From JAKFYM01 sp964416595 (GTDB taxonomy: Bacteria; Bdellovibrionota; UBA1018; CAIPTA01), in assembly GCA_964416595.1 (NCBI GenBank), contig CAYQES010000022.1, positions 1 to 50,015 of the forward strand: a DNA stretch of 50,015 nt, in the 5' to 3' direction. Numbering within the stretch: the stretch's first letter is position 1; each line of letters starts with the position of its first letter. The translations under genes were made by a program, and so were the position numbers. Shown here one piece after another: positions 33,359 through 41,462 of this stretch. The notes under the pieces were generated by a model. It saw nothing but the letters and a program-made list of their open reading frames with translations. It searched no databases and was not told where the DNA came from.

Positions 33359-33841
33359 ATGCAACAAGCAAAAAGTTCATTTCGCCATGGAGAGGGACCA
33401 ACTGTAGTGGAAGATCACGATCCACCCCATAATCCAATCGTGCGCGAAGAACCCCAATTGGTGGAGGCTACGCTCACAGAAGTGCCCGCCACCACGGAAA
33501 AAGAAAATAAAAAAAATATTATTATCGGTAGTGTTTGGATGGTGGTGCTAGCAGTGAGTTTATTTTTCTTACCTGCCCTAAACGGCTTGGTAGCAGGCAC
33601 AGTGGGTGGTTATATGATCGGCACAGCAAAACGGGCCGTACTAGCCGCCGTAATTCCTGGATTAATCTCTGCGGGAGCTTTATGGGTGCTGCTAGCCACC
33701 CTGGACTTCCCCTATGCGGATTTCTTCGTGGGAGCAGCCCTGGGCGTGCACATTATTCTCTCGGAAGTGGGTTTATTTTTGGGGGCGGCCATTGGTGGTA
33801 CGGTGGCGCAAACAAAAATCGATCGCTTTAACCGAGCATAA
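33359..33841 (+). CDS. Small membrane protein of unknown function
   Basis: 160 aa from the ATG at 33359, which has AAAGAGG in front of it. A hydrophilic His/Glu-rich N-terminus (1-60, with HGEGP and DHDPPHNP) is followed by about three membrane spans with many small residues (GLVAGTVGGYMIG, GLFLGAAIGGTVA), then a short basic tail. The His-rich start and its place after a copper-storage gene could mean metal handling, but this is inference. It ends one base before the convergent HEAT protein. Confidence 0.72.
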   Translation: MQQAKSSFRHGEGPTVVEDHDPPHNPIVREEPQLVEATLTEVPATTEKENKKNIIIGSVWMVVLAVSLFFLPALNGLVAGTVGGYMIGTAKRAVLAAVIPGLISAGALWVLLATLDFPYADFFVGAALGVHIILSEVGLFLGAAIGGTVAQTKIDRFNRA

Positions 33842-35536
33842 TTAATTTTGCGCTACGGTTTGTTGGCCTTGGTTGCGCGCTTCCACACAAGCGGTTCGCA
33901 CTTGGGCGTTGGTATCGCTAGCAGCGCAATTTTCCAAGGGCTGGCGGAAGATTTCTGACCAAGTGGCCAGCTTCATAGCCGAAACAGAAGTAGAGCGCAC
34001 ACTCACGTCCGCATCGCTCAGCGAGGAAACTAAAACTTGCTGAGCCTCGGAAAAATTCATAAACCGTAATGCAAAAATGGCTTTGTTGCGCAAAGTAAGT
34101 GGGCGGCTACTTTGCACTACCGACGATAAAACGGGGAAAAATTCTTTGCGGCCACTATTGCCCATGGCATCCAGAATCGCCAACTGCTCATTTAAATCAC
34201 TACCGCTCGACTGCTGCGCCCACGCATCCAATAACTGCTGAACCGCATTCGCGGCCTGGGCACCTTGGGCCTTTTCTAAAGAAGCACCCAAAGCATAAGC
34301 CGCGCCTTGGGATAAATCCCGATCCACCTCGCCCTTCATGGCATCAGCCAAGAAAGTGCTGGTCTCTTCGTTCAGTGACGCTTGGGTTGTAGTGAATGCT
34401 CCCAAAATCGAACCTTTTCCAGAGGCGGGATTTTCTGGATCTTTATACAGATCCCGCAAAGCCGCTTGGGCCTCCGCTGTGCCCAAAGTGGCTAACGCAC
34501 CCACGGCAGTTTGAAAGAGCGGAGAATTGGCTCCCAATTTTACCGCTCCTCTTTCCCTTAAAAGCGCCAAAAGATCATTGAGTTTAGTGGGATCCTTTTG
34601 CAGCATTTTGATTAAGTCGCCAAACACCTGCAATTGCTCCGAAGAATCCATTCCATCTAAACTCTGCAGCTGTTTTAATAAATCAGGCCAATTTACCTTG
34701 CTGTAATCGGGGTGCTCCTCCATGGAACCGCGCTCGGGGCTAAGTGTGAGTGGTTGTGGCTCATTTAAATCTGCCAAGAGTGCTTTAGAAATCTGCCCCA
34801 TGGCCGACATTTTTTTAAATTGAATGAGATAAGAGGCTTCGGAGGATAAAATAAAATCGCCTCTGCCTAAGCGGGTTGTTTCTGCTCCTTTAATTTCTTG
34901 GGGAAATTTTAAGGCCTCGCTCCATTTCAAGAGGTGTAAAGAAGAAACCAATTCCGGCTTCACGCCAGATTCCATATATTGAGTTTTTATTTTACGCCAA
35001 AACAAAAAGCCATCCGCCGCAGGCATCGGCTCAAACCTAGCTTGGAAAGCACCCACCGTATCGGATTTCAGTGGGAAAAGTAGAAGCGCCAATAAATCTT
35101 TTACCACTGACTCATGTTGCCGGCTCTCTTCCGTGCGCGCCGCTTTAGAACCAGAGAATATTTCTATCCGTTCGGCTTTACTGTCGGATTTTATTTTTAG
35201 CACAACGGGCGAAGGCTTCTGACCCTGAATATGTTCACTGGCCAGCGCCACGAATTCTTTGGCATTGACTTCCAATATATCTAAATAAAATTCACCACGG
35301 AAAACGATTTCAGAGTTTTCCGCCTCCAATCCACTGATCACGATCTTGCGCTCAAAATCATAGATATAGCGCTGACCCGCTTGAGGTGAAAATACAAGCG
35401 GAGTGGAAAGAGGGGAGTAAAGGGTAGTAGAAAGAGTGCCCTGAGTGGATGTTTTAGGAGTTTGTGATCCCAAACCTAGCCAAGTAGCTACGGGCACAGT
35501 TACAGCAATAATTAATAAAGGTAGAGGGATTTTCAT
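33842..35536 (-). CDS. Exported vitellogenin-like/HEAT-repeat protein
   Basis: About 564 aa. A signal peptide or N-terminal anchor (about 1-22) is followed by a beta-rich region (about 45-270) that begins QAGQRYIYDFERKIVISG and resembles the N-terminal beta-barrel of vitellogenin-type lipid-transfer proteins, and then by alpha-helical HEAT-like repeats (about 290-560) with many VRSTSVSAMKLA-type helices. The same order of barrel and helical superhelix is seen in vitellogenin, where the two cradle lipid. The ATG at 35536 overlaps the stop of the preceding gene (ATGA). Assignment by eye only. Confidence 0.6.
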   Translation of the reverse strand: MKIPLPLLIIAVTVPVATWLGLGSQTPKTSTQGTLSTTLYSPLSTPLVFSPQAGQRYIYDFERKIVISGLEAENSEIVFRGEFYLDILEVNAKEFVALASEHIQGQKPSPVVLKIKSDSKAERIEIFSGSKAARTEESRQHESVVKDLLALLLFPLKSDTVGAFQARFEPMPAADGFLFWRKIKTQYMESGVKPELVSSLHLLKWSEALKFPQEIKGAETTRLGRGDFILSSEASYLIQFKKMSAMGQISKALLADLNEPQPLTLSPERGSMEEHPDYSKVNWPDLLKQLQSLDGMDSSEQLQVFGDLIKMLQKDPTKLNDLLALLRERGAVKLGANSPLFQTAVGALATLGTAEAQAALRDLYKDPENPASGKGSILGAFTTTQASLNEETSTFLADAMKGEVDRDLSQGAAYALGASLEKAQGAQAANAVQQLLDAWAQQSSGSDLNEQLAILDAMGNSGRKEFFPVLSSVVQSSRPLTLRNKAIFALRFMNFSEAQQVLVSSLSDADVSVRSTSVSAMKLATWSEIFRQPLENCAASDTNAQVRTACVEARNQGQQTVAQN

Positions 35537-36330
35537 TTGCCTGGGCATTTCCTATCTGCAGTAGCGAAGCAGTAGCCATTCCAAGCGTAAAGTGTTTCAT
35601 CCAATAGGCGCCGCCAGCCGAAAAAGCCCATGTCGAGGAAAGCATACAATCGGCCCTTTAAAAATTGGGCGATGGCCGATGCGGTAACCAACGTGGGCTC
35701 CCCCTTGAGAGAGAATCGAGAGTTTACGTCGAGGCGAGCGTCCACCAAATCCAGCTGCCCCCCCACTCCCCCACGAATAATGAACAACCTGGCATAGCCT
35801 TCCACAAATCCCGCGGCGCCCGCCACTGCAGAAAGCTGCATACCGGGCTCGGAATATTCGATGGGGAAGGAAATATTGGTCATATTCTTCGCACTAAGGT
35901 TGGCTTGGAAGCGGGCCCCACCATCCACGTGTAAAGTGAGTGGCCCAACAGGATAAACAATGAAAGGAACGCGGATCTGCGTGGGAGCTAAACCTACGGA
36001 AAATTGGGTGCCATCAGTGTAAAAATAGTGGCTCTTAGAAAACACTTTTTTGCCGAAGGAATATACTTCTGTGTAAGTAACGCCATCGATAGTGTTTGGG
36101 GGCGTGGTGAGCGCAAATAGTGCCTGCAACACTCTCCCCATGGCCTGCAATTTAACGCTAGTTTCGCTTTGCTGGCTAACGGTGGTGCGCACCTGTACCG
36201 TGGCGCCCATTTTTGTGCCAAGAACCGGAACGGCTTTGCCTTGCTCGTAGGTAACGCCGCCATGGACTTTAGCCCCTAAGAGTAATGGAACCACCAACAC
36301 TAGCGCAGGGGCGATCTTTATCTTGATCAT
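35533..36330 (-). CDS. Exported beta-rich protein of unknown function
   Basis: 265 aa from the ATG at 36330. Signal peptide (about 1-24), then an apparently beta-rich chain with alternating hydrophobic residues and two cysteines near the end (CFATADRKC). No family is recognised. It is translationally coupled to the vitellogenin-like gene and so probably works with it in the periplasm or outer membrane. The start has no Shine-Dalgarno sequence; a promoter ends eight bases before it. Confidence 0.68.
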   Translation of the reverse strand: MIKIKIAPALVLVVPLLLGAKVHGGVTYEQGKAVPVLGTKMGATVQVRTTVSQQSETSVKLQAMGRVLQALFALTTPPNTIDGVTYTEVYSFGKKVFSKSHYFYTDGTQFSVGLAPTQIRVPFIVYPVGPLTLHVDGGARFQANLSAKNMTNISFPIEYSEPGMQLSAVAGAAGFVEGYARLFIIRGGVGGQLDLVDARLDVNSRFSLKGEPTLVTASAIAQFLKGRLYAFLDMGFFGWRRLLDETLYAWNGYCFATADRKCPGK

Positions 36331-36338
36331 ATAGATCA

Positions 36339-36367
36339 AGTATATGCCGCTTCGGTTACTTAGTTAA
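36339..36367 (-). promoter_or_regulatory. Promoter giving a leaderless message for the exported pair
   Basis: On the minus strand TTAACT (36362-36367), 17 bases, TATACT (36339-36344), then eight bases to the ATG at 36330. It sits in an AT-rich divergent region. Confidence 0.6.
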
Positions 36368-36412
36368 GTTTTTTTAACTTTTTTAAGAAAATTCTTTAAA
36401 ATTATGATTTTA

Positions 36413-36441
36413 TTGATGTTTTTTTAATAAAAAGATACTGA
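36413..36441 (+). promoter_or_regulatory. Putative promoter of the 170-aa exported protein
   Basis: TTGATG (36413-36418), 17 bases, TACTGA (36436-36441), 22 bases before the ATG at 36464. The -10 box is only a partial match. Confidence 0.35.
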
Positions 36442-36463
36442 AGGGCTCCAGGAAAGGAATTTT

Positions 36464-36976
36464 ATGCTTCGCACCATTTGGCTCCCCCTCCTTTTAAGCC
36501 TATCTGCCCAGGCCGCCCCCTCAGCCATCAGTTGCACGGACTCCAACCTGCCGGATAGCCGGCTGACTAAATTCGTGGCCCTAAAAAGCAGCACCGGAAA
36601 CTGGGCACTTTTATCTCTAAAAAGAAACGCCCGGCTAGAAAGCAAAGAAACCATTCTGGCCAAAGGCATGGAATGCGTGCAGGCCAAGTCTGATTTTCGC
36701 GTACTCAATTGCCGGCGCCCCACAGAACCCGGCTCGCCTTATCTGGCCGACGCTACACTTACCATCATAAAACATTCTTATTTATCCGCCGGACCCATCA
36801 GCAGAAGTCCCGGACATGAAGACGCAGTGGACGCTCTCACAGAAAACTATCGTCTATTTTTTCGCGACGATAAGAAAAAAGAAAATGGGGAAGACGTATC
36901 ATTCCGCCCTCCCCAGTGCCGAGAGGCCAACGCCCAAGAAATTCAATGGGCAGAAGGCCTGCTGCAAAATCTCTAG
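36464..36976 (+). CDS. Exported protein of unknown function
   Basis: 170 aa with signal peptide (1-17, ending AQA) and a GGAAAGGA ribosome binding site. Four cysteines in the mature part suggest disulfides. No domain is recognised. Its stop overlaps that of the convergent 122-aa gene by four bases. Confidence 0.65.
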   Translation: MLRTIWLPLLLSLSAQAAPSAISCTDSNLPDSRLTKFVALKSSTGNWALLSLKRNARLESKETILAKGMECVQAKSDFRVLNCRRPTEPGSPYLADATLTIIKHSYLSAGPISRSPGHEDAVDALTENYRLFFRDDKKKENGEDVSFRPPQCREANAQEIQWAEGLLQNL

Positions 36977-37341
36977 CCTCTATCTCTTAAGAGCGCTTTA
37001 CATTCTCCGGTGGCCCAGAACGAGGCCCGGCGAATATAAGGAGGGCGACTTCCATAGTACGCAGACTTGCACTCTGTGGGTGGAACCGATGTGCGGCCAG
37101 CAAAGTAACCGTTACATAGGTTGGTACGCACCCAATAACAAGTTCCAATGCCGCTTTTATTGAGCTCACAGCTGTACTGATCCTTCGTAACGGAAACCAC
37201 AGTTGGTTCTAAACCCGTAGCTTCCCGAATGTATTTTTTCATATCGTTAACGCAATAGTCTCCCTTTTCAGAAGAAGCCCATCCGTTGTTATGAACAGCG
37301 AACACACAAAACAAAAACAAAGCAGTGATTAGTTTTTTCAT
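36973..37341 (-). CDS. Exported Cys-containing protein of unknown function
   Basis: 122 aa from the ATG at 37341 (the frame extends seven codons more, without a signal peptide in position). Signal peptide about 1-22. The mature part is short, with six cysteines (DYCVND, YSCELN, GTCYWV, NLCNGY, TECKSA, GECKAL), fitting a small disulfide-bonded secreted domain. No family is recognised. Confidence 0.62.
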   Translation of the reverse strand: MKKLITALFLFCVFAVHNNGWASSEKGDYCVNDMKKYIREATGLEPTVVSVTKDQYSCELNKSGIGTCYWVRTNLCNGYFAGRTSVPPTECKSAYYGSRPPYIRRASFWATGECKALLRDRG

Positions 37342-37411
37342 AAGATCCCCCTTGGAGCCCAAGCTAGAGTTAGTGCAACCAAAAAACCAATTAGGATTCT
37401 GTTAGGAAAAT

Positions 37412-37440
37412 TTGCCTCACCTTAAGCTCCAGTCCATAAT
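37412..37440 (+). promoter_or_regulatory. Putative promoter of the 162-aa gene
   Basis: TTGCCT (37412-37417), 17 bases, CATAAT (37435-37440), 20 bases before the GTG start at 37461. Confidence 0.45.
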
Positions 37441-37460
37441 TTAGAAAGAAAGAAGGAAAA

Positions 37461-37949
37461 GTGGGATTTTTCATTGCTTGCCTGAGTCTTATATTAGCTT
37501 CCTTAAGCACAAAAGAGAGCGTAGAGGCCCGCTCCTTTGTGGCCCTGACTCAAAATAGCCAGATCCAAAGTCTAGTACTAGAAGGAGATGCCCACGGGCT
37601 AGAAAGCGTCTTGCTCCAAGTGGCCATGAAACAAAATCCAAGCTTGCAACCGGCCCTCCTTGTGCAATCTGTGGGGCACCTCGTGCCTGGCTTGTCCGCC
37701 GTGATTTTAGTGAATCATTTGTTGTCCTTTGATCTGGCTAAGGAACGCAACGCGGCGGCCCAGCAAATGGTGGAAAATGGAGTTTTTCGTAAATTTGGAA
37801 TCACGGGAAAAATTGCACCCGCACTCATCCAATTTGCCCTCGGCGATTCTAATGAAAAGAACACACATAATTCTGACCAAATCCTCACCAGGGAAAGAGC
37901 AAGGCTGGTGCAAATTGGAACAAAAAATTTACAGCAGCTAGAGAGGTAA
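37461..37949 (+). CDS. Exported helical protein of unknown function
   Basis: 162 aa beginning at GTG, with AAGAAGGA in front of it. An N-terminal hydrophobic signal (about 1-23) precedes a mostly helical chain. No family is recognised. The following 177 bases up to 38127 hold no gene. They include partial inverted repeats (GCGC around 37974 and 37997; CCGTC/GACGG just before the next gene) but no clear terminator. Confidence 0.6.
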   Translation: MGFFIACLSLILASLSTKESVEARSFVALTQNSQIQSLVLEGDAHGLESVLLQVAMKQNPSLQPALLVQSVGHLVPGLSAVILVNHLLSFDLAKERNAAAQQMVENGVFRKFGITGKIAPALIQFALGDSNEKNTHNSDQILTRERARLVQIGTKNLQQLER

Positions 37950-38126
37950 AATCCTTTTCTACTTTTGTTTACGCGCCAGCGTTTAGTTCGTCAGCGCGCA
38001 TAAGACAATTTGCGTTATTTTCTCACGCTCCTCTACGCCGCACGCCGCAAAAATCCATTCGACAGCCCCTTTTTTTAAGATATCATTTTTAAACCGTCAG
38101 GGTTTTATTAAGACGGCGAAAGGCCC

Positions 38127-38759
38127 ATGAAAGCAGTACTCGCGGCCGGTAGATTTTGGCTTGTTCTTTTTTGGAGCACAGTTTCCTTTGTGCAGACCCC
38201 CGTAGTGCGACCGATCTTGGCTTGGTCCTCCTATTGGATGACGCACCGATCTAGCATTCTCTTACTTACGGGAGTAAATACAGCCATCACTACTGCCTCA
38301 GAGGCGGGCACCCGCTTTCTATGGCCCGTGATCACAGGCCAAGAAGAACATGCTTTTCTCGTGCGCACAGAAACGGGCGGAACTCGCATCCACACCCAAT
38401 CGCTCATTAGTATTTTTATGACCCTCTTTGCTTCGCTTTTAGGTGGCCCGGTGTATTTCCTTCGGCAAACACGCCATCGTTTTCTTTTTTTCGTGGCCTT
38501 CGGCACGTTCAATTCCATCTTGAGCCAATCGCTTGTTTCCTTATTCCGCGATGGCTTCATGCACTTGGCGGCCGCACGCCTCTTCTTTGATTTTTTCTAC
38601 AATGGCTCTGTAAAGTTCTTACTTTTTGAAACCACTCGGCGGCCTCTCCTAAAAAGAAGCCGTTGTTTTTTCTCGCTGGCGTCAATCCGTGGCATACAAG
38701 ATTTCTTGACCACCTCTTTGAGAGTTGCCATGATCTCCCTGCTCGGCCTAAAGGGCTAA
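38127..38759 (+). CDS. Polytopic membrane protein of unknown function
   Basis: 210-aa protein with about four to five hydrophobic segments (roughly 8-30, 40-56, 90-110, 118-140, 190-207). The N-terminal half has MTHRSSILLLTGVNTAI and a hydrophilic loop rich in Thr and Glu. No family is recognised with confidence. It ends 20 bases before the exported Clp-like ATPase gene on the same strand, so the two are probably cotranscribed and the membrane protein may be its partner or anchor. Confidence 0.65.
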   Translation: MKAVLAAGRFWLVLFWSTVSFVQTPVVRPILAWSSYWMTHRSSILLLTGVNTAITTASEAGTRFLWPVITGQEEHAFLVRTETGGTRIHTQSLISIFMTLFASLLGGPVYFLRQTRHRFLFFVAFGTFNSILSQSLVSLFRDGFMHLAAARLFFDFFYNGSVKFLLFETTRRPLLKRSRCFFSLASIRGIQDFLTTSLRVAMISLLGLKG

Positions 38760-38779
38760 GCTTTCACAAGGAGAACCCC

Positions 38780-41020
38780 ATGCTTTCAAAGATCTTCGTT
38801 GTTATTGCTTTGTCTGTATTTTCTGCAACCGCTTCGGCAGCCCCTCCTGATTTAAGAACTCTCACAGAAAGTGGTTTCATCATGGGCCCCGGAAGCGCAG
38901 CCTATCCCGTGCATGCTGGTTGGCAGCCTTTAAGCCGCGTAATGAAAACGGTAGATATCTTTGATCCGATCGTAGATCGCATCGAAGAAATCGTTTGCGG
39001 CAACAGCACCAATAAATCTGTTTTATTGGTAGGCGAATCTTCTCTAGCTTATCAATATGTATTTGCTCGCTTAGCCAATCGCCCCAATTCTAAATGCCCC
39101 GCAGGCATGTGGCATGTGGACATCAACGTTTCCAAGGTGGAATCTGGCCACAAGTATGTGGGCGAAGTGGATCAATACTGGCAAGAAAAAATCCTAGCCC
39201 CCTCCAATAGCAAAGATGTGGTGATGTACTTACAATCTATGGGCTCCCTTATCGGCATTGGCTCCCACAGCAATGACGATACAGGCATTGAACGTGAATA
39301 CGTGGCTAACTTCACTTCCGGCCGCATGCGCACCGTGGCCTATAGCGATAAGTATGAATACAACGACATTATCCGCTCTAAACACGGCTATGTGATGGAA
39401 TCCTTCGCGGATAAAATCATCCTGCCCCCCATAGAAGCAGCGCAAACCAAAATTTTGGTGCAAGCCTATTTGGCCACGCTCTATCCAAATCTTACCTTGC
39501 TGGAAAAGGACTTAAACTATTTGGTAACCACTATTGGCTTTTACCAACCGAACCGCCAAGAGCCAGATCGTTCCATTTCTGTGCTCAACCAAATGATTCG
39601 TCACGTTCCTTCGGGTGGCGGTGGTCAACCCATCGAATTCCAGGAAGTGGTAGAGTCGAAACATCCCTATGATAATGGCGTTAGTGTAACTTTCTTGATC
39701 AATAAACCCGAAGTACAACAGCTACAATTGAACTTTAGTCAATTTGATGTGGAAGAAGGCTACGATTTCCTAAAAATCTACGACGGAAAAACTGGAGCCG
39801 AGCTCGAATCTCTCACCGGAAATAAAGGCGCGTTTTCTACGGGATTTTATCCTACGAACTCCTTAAAACTCGTGCTCCAAACCGATAGCAGTGGAAATAA
39901 ACAAGGCTTCAAAATTACTTCCATTACCGGCATGGCATCCGCCCCCTCCCCCAGCTATCAGTTCAAAAGGGAAGATGTGCGCCGAGCCGTGATGACAGTG
40001 GCACAAGTTCCCCAATGGATCATGGATAGAGATTACTCTGTGATCAAAGATCTCCCCGCCAAATTAGATGGCGATGTGGTGGGTGTGACCGAGGGGAAAA
40101 AAGATCTCGTGCGCTTAGCTAAAAATGGATACGTGGCCGGTCGCACCGATGAAAAACCCGTAGGTACCATTCTATTTACGGGCCCCACGGGCACCGGAAA
40201 ATCCTATATCGCTAAGCAAATGGCTTACTATATGGGCATGCGCCTAATCACGATGGATATGACTTCATACAAGGAGCCATCTTCCTTCAAAACTTTCCAA
40301 GAAACTTTGGCCAACCACCTCACCAACACGCCTTACGCGATGTACTTCTTTGAGGAAATCGATAAAGCGTCCATTGAGGTGTTGGACCAACTCTATTTCA
40401 TGATGGATGAAGGAATTTTCTATGACAGCCGTCAACGGCCACTCTTTGCCCGTGGTGCCTTCATCATGATGACAACCAACGCAGCCTCCGATACCATCCT
40501 AAAAAATCCCAATGCCCCGAACCTGCGTGAATTGGTGATGGATGACCTGCAAAAATCCTTCCGCATGAGTTTCTTGAACCGCTTTGATGCGATCAGTATC
40601 TTCAAGCCGTTCACGGATGCGGAATTCGTGCAATTGGCCCGCACACTCCTGGATAAGAAGGTGGCCAAGATGAAGGAAACCTTCACTTGGACCAGCTCTC
40701 TGGACCAAGGGATCTACGACTACGTTTCCCGCTTCGGCAGAAGCGCGGAATTTGGTGCTCGCCCCATGGAACGGCTAGTGGAAAACGTTTTGGGCACAGG
40801 CATCGCAGAATACCAACTGAATCAAGGAGTGCTGGAAGAAGAAGCGCATATGCAATTCACCAAACTCCAGCCGGTTCATGATTTCCGTCTGAGTGTAGTT
40901 GGAGGAAAAGTTCAAAACTATACGGTGGACCCTGCCAACAATTCACTCTATCACACCGCTACAGTGCGAGATTCATTGAAGCGATTGCAGAAATTCTTCG
41001 AGAAAAACAGAGACTACTAA
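38780..41020 (+). CDS. Exported ClpB/HSP100-like double-AAA+ ATPase with CUB domain
   Basis: 746 aa from the ATG at 38780 (AAGGAG seven bases upstream). Order: Sec signal peptide 1-20 (cleavage after ATASA); degenerate HSP100 D1 (about 60-275); CUB domain (about 287-383, with YDFLKIYDGKTGAEL); helical linker; intact-looking D2 (about 425-700). In D1 the Walker A is GESSLAYQ and the Walker B acidic pair is replaced (VVMYLQSM), but the pore-loop motif KYVGE (125-129) is kept. D2 has Walker A GPTGTGKS (468-475), Walker B YFFEEID (E525/E526, Asp changed to Glu), sensor 1 TTN, Arg finger R601 and sensor 2 GARP, but lacks the GYVG pore loop. It also lacks a ClpP-binding IGF/L loop. Where it would find ATP outside the cytoplasm is unexplained. 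Confidence 0.88.
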   Translation: MLSKIFVVIALSVFSATASAAPPDLRTLTESGFIMGPGSAAYPVHAGWQPLSRVMKTVDIFDPIVDRIEEIVCGNSTNKSVLLVGESSLAYQYVFARLANRPNSKCPAGMWHVDINVSKVESGHKYVGEVDQYWQEKILAPSNSKDVVMYLQSMGSLIGIGSHSNDDTGIEREYVANFTSGRMRTVAYSDKYEYNDIIRSKHGYVMESFADKIILPPIEAAQTKILVQAYLATLYPNLTLLEKDLNYLVTTIGFYQPNRQEPDRSISVLNQMIRHVPSGGGGQPIEFQEVVESKHPYDNGVSVTFLINKPEVQQLQLNFSQFDVEEGYDFLKIYDGKTGAELESLTGNKGAFSTGFYPTNSLKLVLQTDSSGNKQGFKITSITGMASAPSPSYQFKREDVRRAVMTVAQVPQWIMDRDYSVIKDLPAKLDGDVVGVTEGKKDLVRLAKNGYVAGRTDEKPVGTILFTGPTGTGKSYIAKQMAYYMGMRLITMDMTSYKEPSSFKTFQETLANHLTNTPYAMYFFEEIDKASIEVLDQLYFMMDEGIFYDSRQRPLFARGAFIMMTTNAASDTILKNPNAPNLRELVMDDLQKSFRMSFLNRFDAISIFKPFTDAEFVQLARTLLDKKVAKMKETFTWTSSLDQGIYDYVSRFGRSAEFGARPMERLVENVLGTGIAEYQLNQGVLEEEAHMQFTKLQPVHDFRLSVVGGKVQNYTVDPANNSLYHTATVRDSLKRLQKFFEKNRDY

Positions 41021-41032
41021 TTTTCTTGTTAG

Positions 41033-41070
41033 AAAAAACCCTTGGGGCCTGAGTGCCTCAAGGGTTTTTT
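41033..41070 (+). terminator. Rho-independent terminator after the Clp-like gene
   Basis: ACCCTTGGGGC (41038-41048) pairs with GCCTCAAGGGT (41055-41065) with one G-U pair, flanked by six A and six T. It starts 13 bases after the stop. Confidence 0.92.
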
Positions 41071-41158
41071 GCATCTGCAAGGTGAACCCGGCAAAGGGGC
41101 AGCTTTCACTTTTTGCCTGCCTTTATAAACACTTACGTTTGTATCGCCAAAGAGACAA

Positions 41159-41188
41159 TTGTGGCCAGCCTCCCAATCTATATATAAT
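41159..41188 (+). promoter_or_regulatory. Promoter of the 72-aa basic protein
   Basis: TTGTGG (41159-41164), 18 bases, perfect TATAAT (41183-41188), then about 36 bases to the ATG at 41225. Confidence 0.6.
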
Positions 41189-41224
41189 GGTTCATTAACC
41201 TTAAATCAGGGGAGGCCCGTTCCT

Positions 41225-41443
41225 ATGAAACTCTTCACAAAAACACCTACTCAGTGCTTGGCTCTAACCGTGATGGGAGCCATTCTATTGCCTAGTCTGA
41301 CAACTGCTAGTGTAGAAAATCGGAAGGCCCGACGAGAAATGCGCCAGGAACAGCGGCAGGAGCGAAAAGCCATGCGCCAAGAACACAAACAAGAGCGTAA
41401 AAATTTACACAAAGAGCTAAGGGAAGCTAAAGGCCATCCATGA
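41225..41443 (+). CDS. Small exported Arg/Glu/Gln-rich helical protein
   Basis: 72 aa with GGGGAGG as ribosome binding site. Signal peptide about 1-29, then a highly charged helix of about 40 residues made of near repeats (MRQEQRQERKA, MRQEHKQERKN). It would form a single long amphipathic or coiled-coil helix in the periplasm. No family is recognised; small charged periplasmic proteins of similar look act as metal or misfolding sensors, but nothing here shows that. It converges on the oxidoreductase gene, 19 bases away. Confidence 0.68.
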   Translation: MKLFTKTPTQCLALTVMGAILLPSLTTASVENRKARREMRQEQRQERKAMRQEHKQERKNLHKELREAKGHP

Positions 41444-41462
41444 TGGCTGGGGCGCTGTAACT

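Noticed and set aside
38663..38779. Longer start for the Clp-like gene, which would remove the N-terminal signal peptide
   Set aside because: The extra residues overlap the upstream membrane-protein gene, lack a ribosome binding site and are not protein-like; AAGGAG stands at the right distance from the ATG at 38780.
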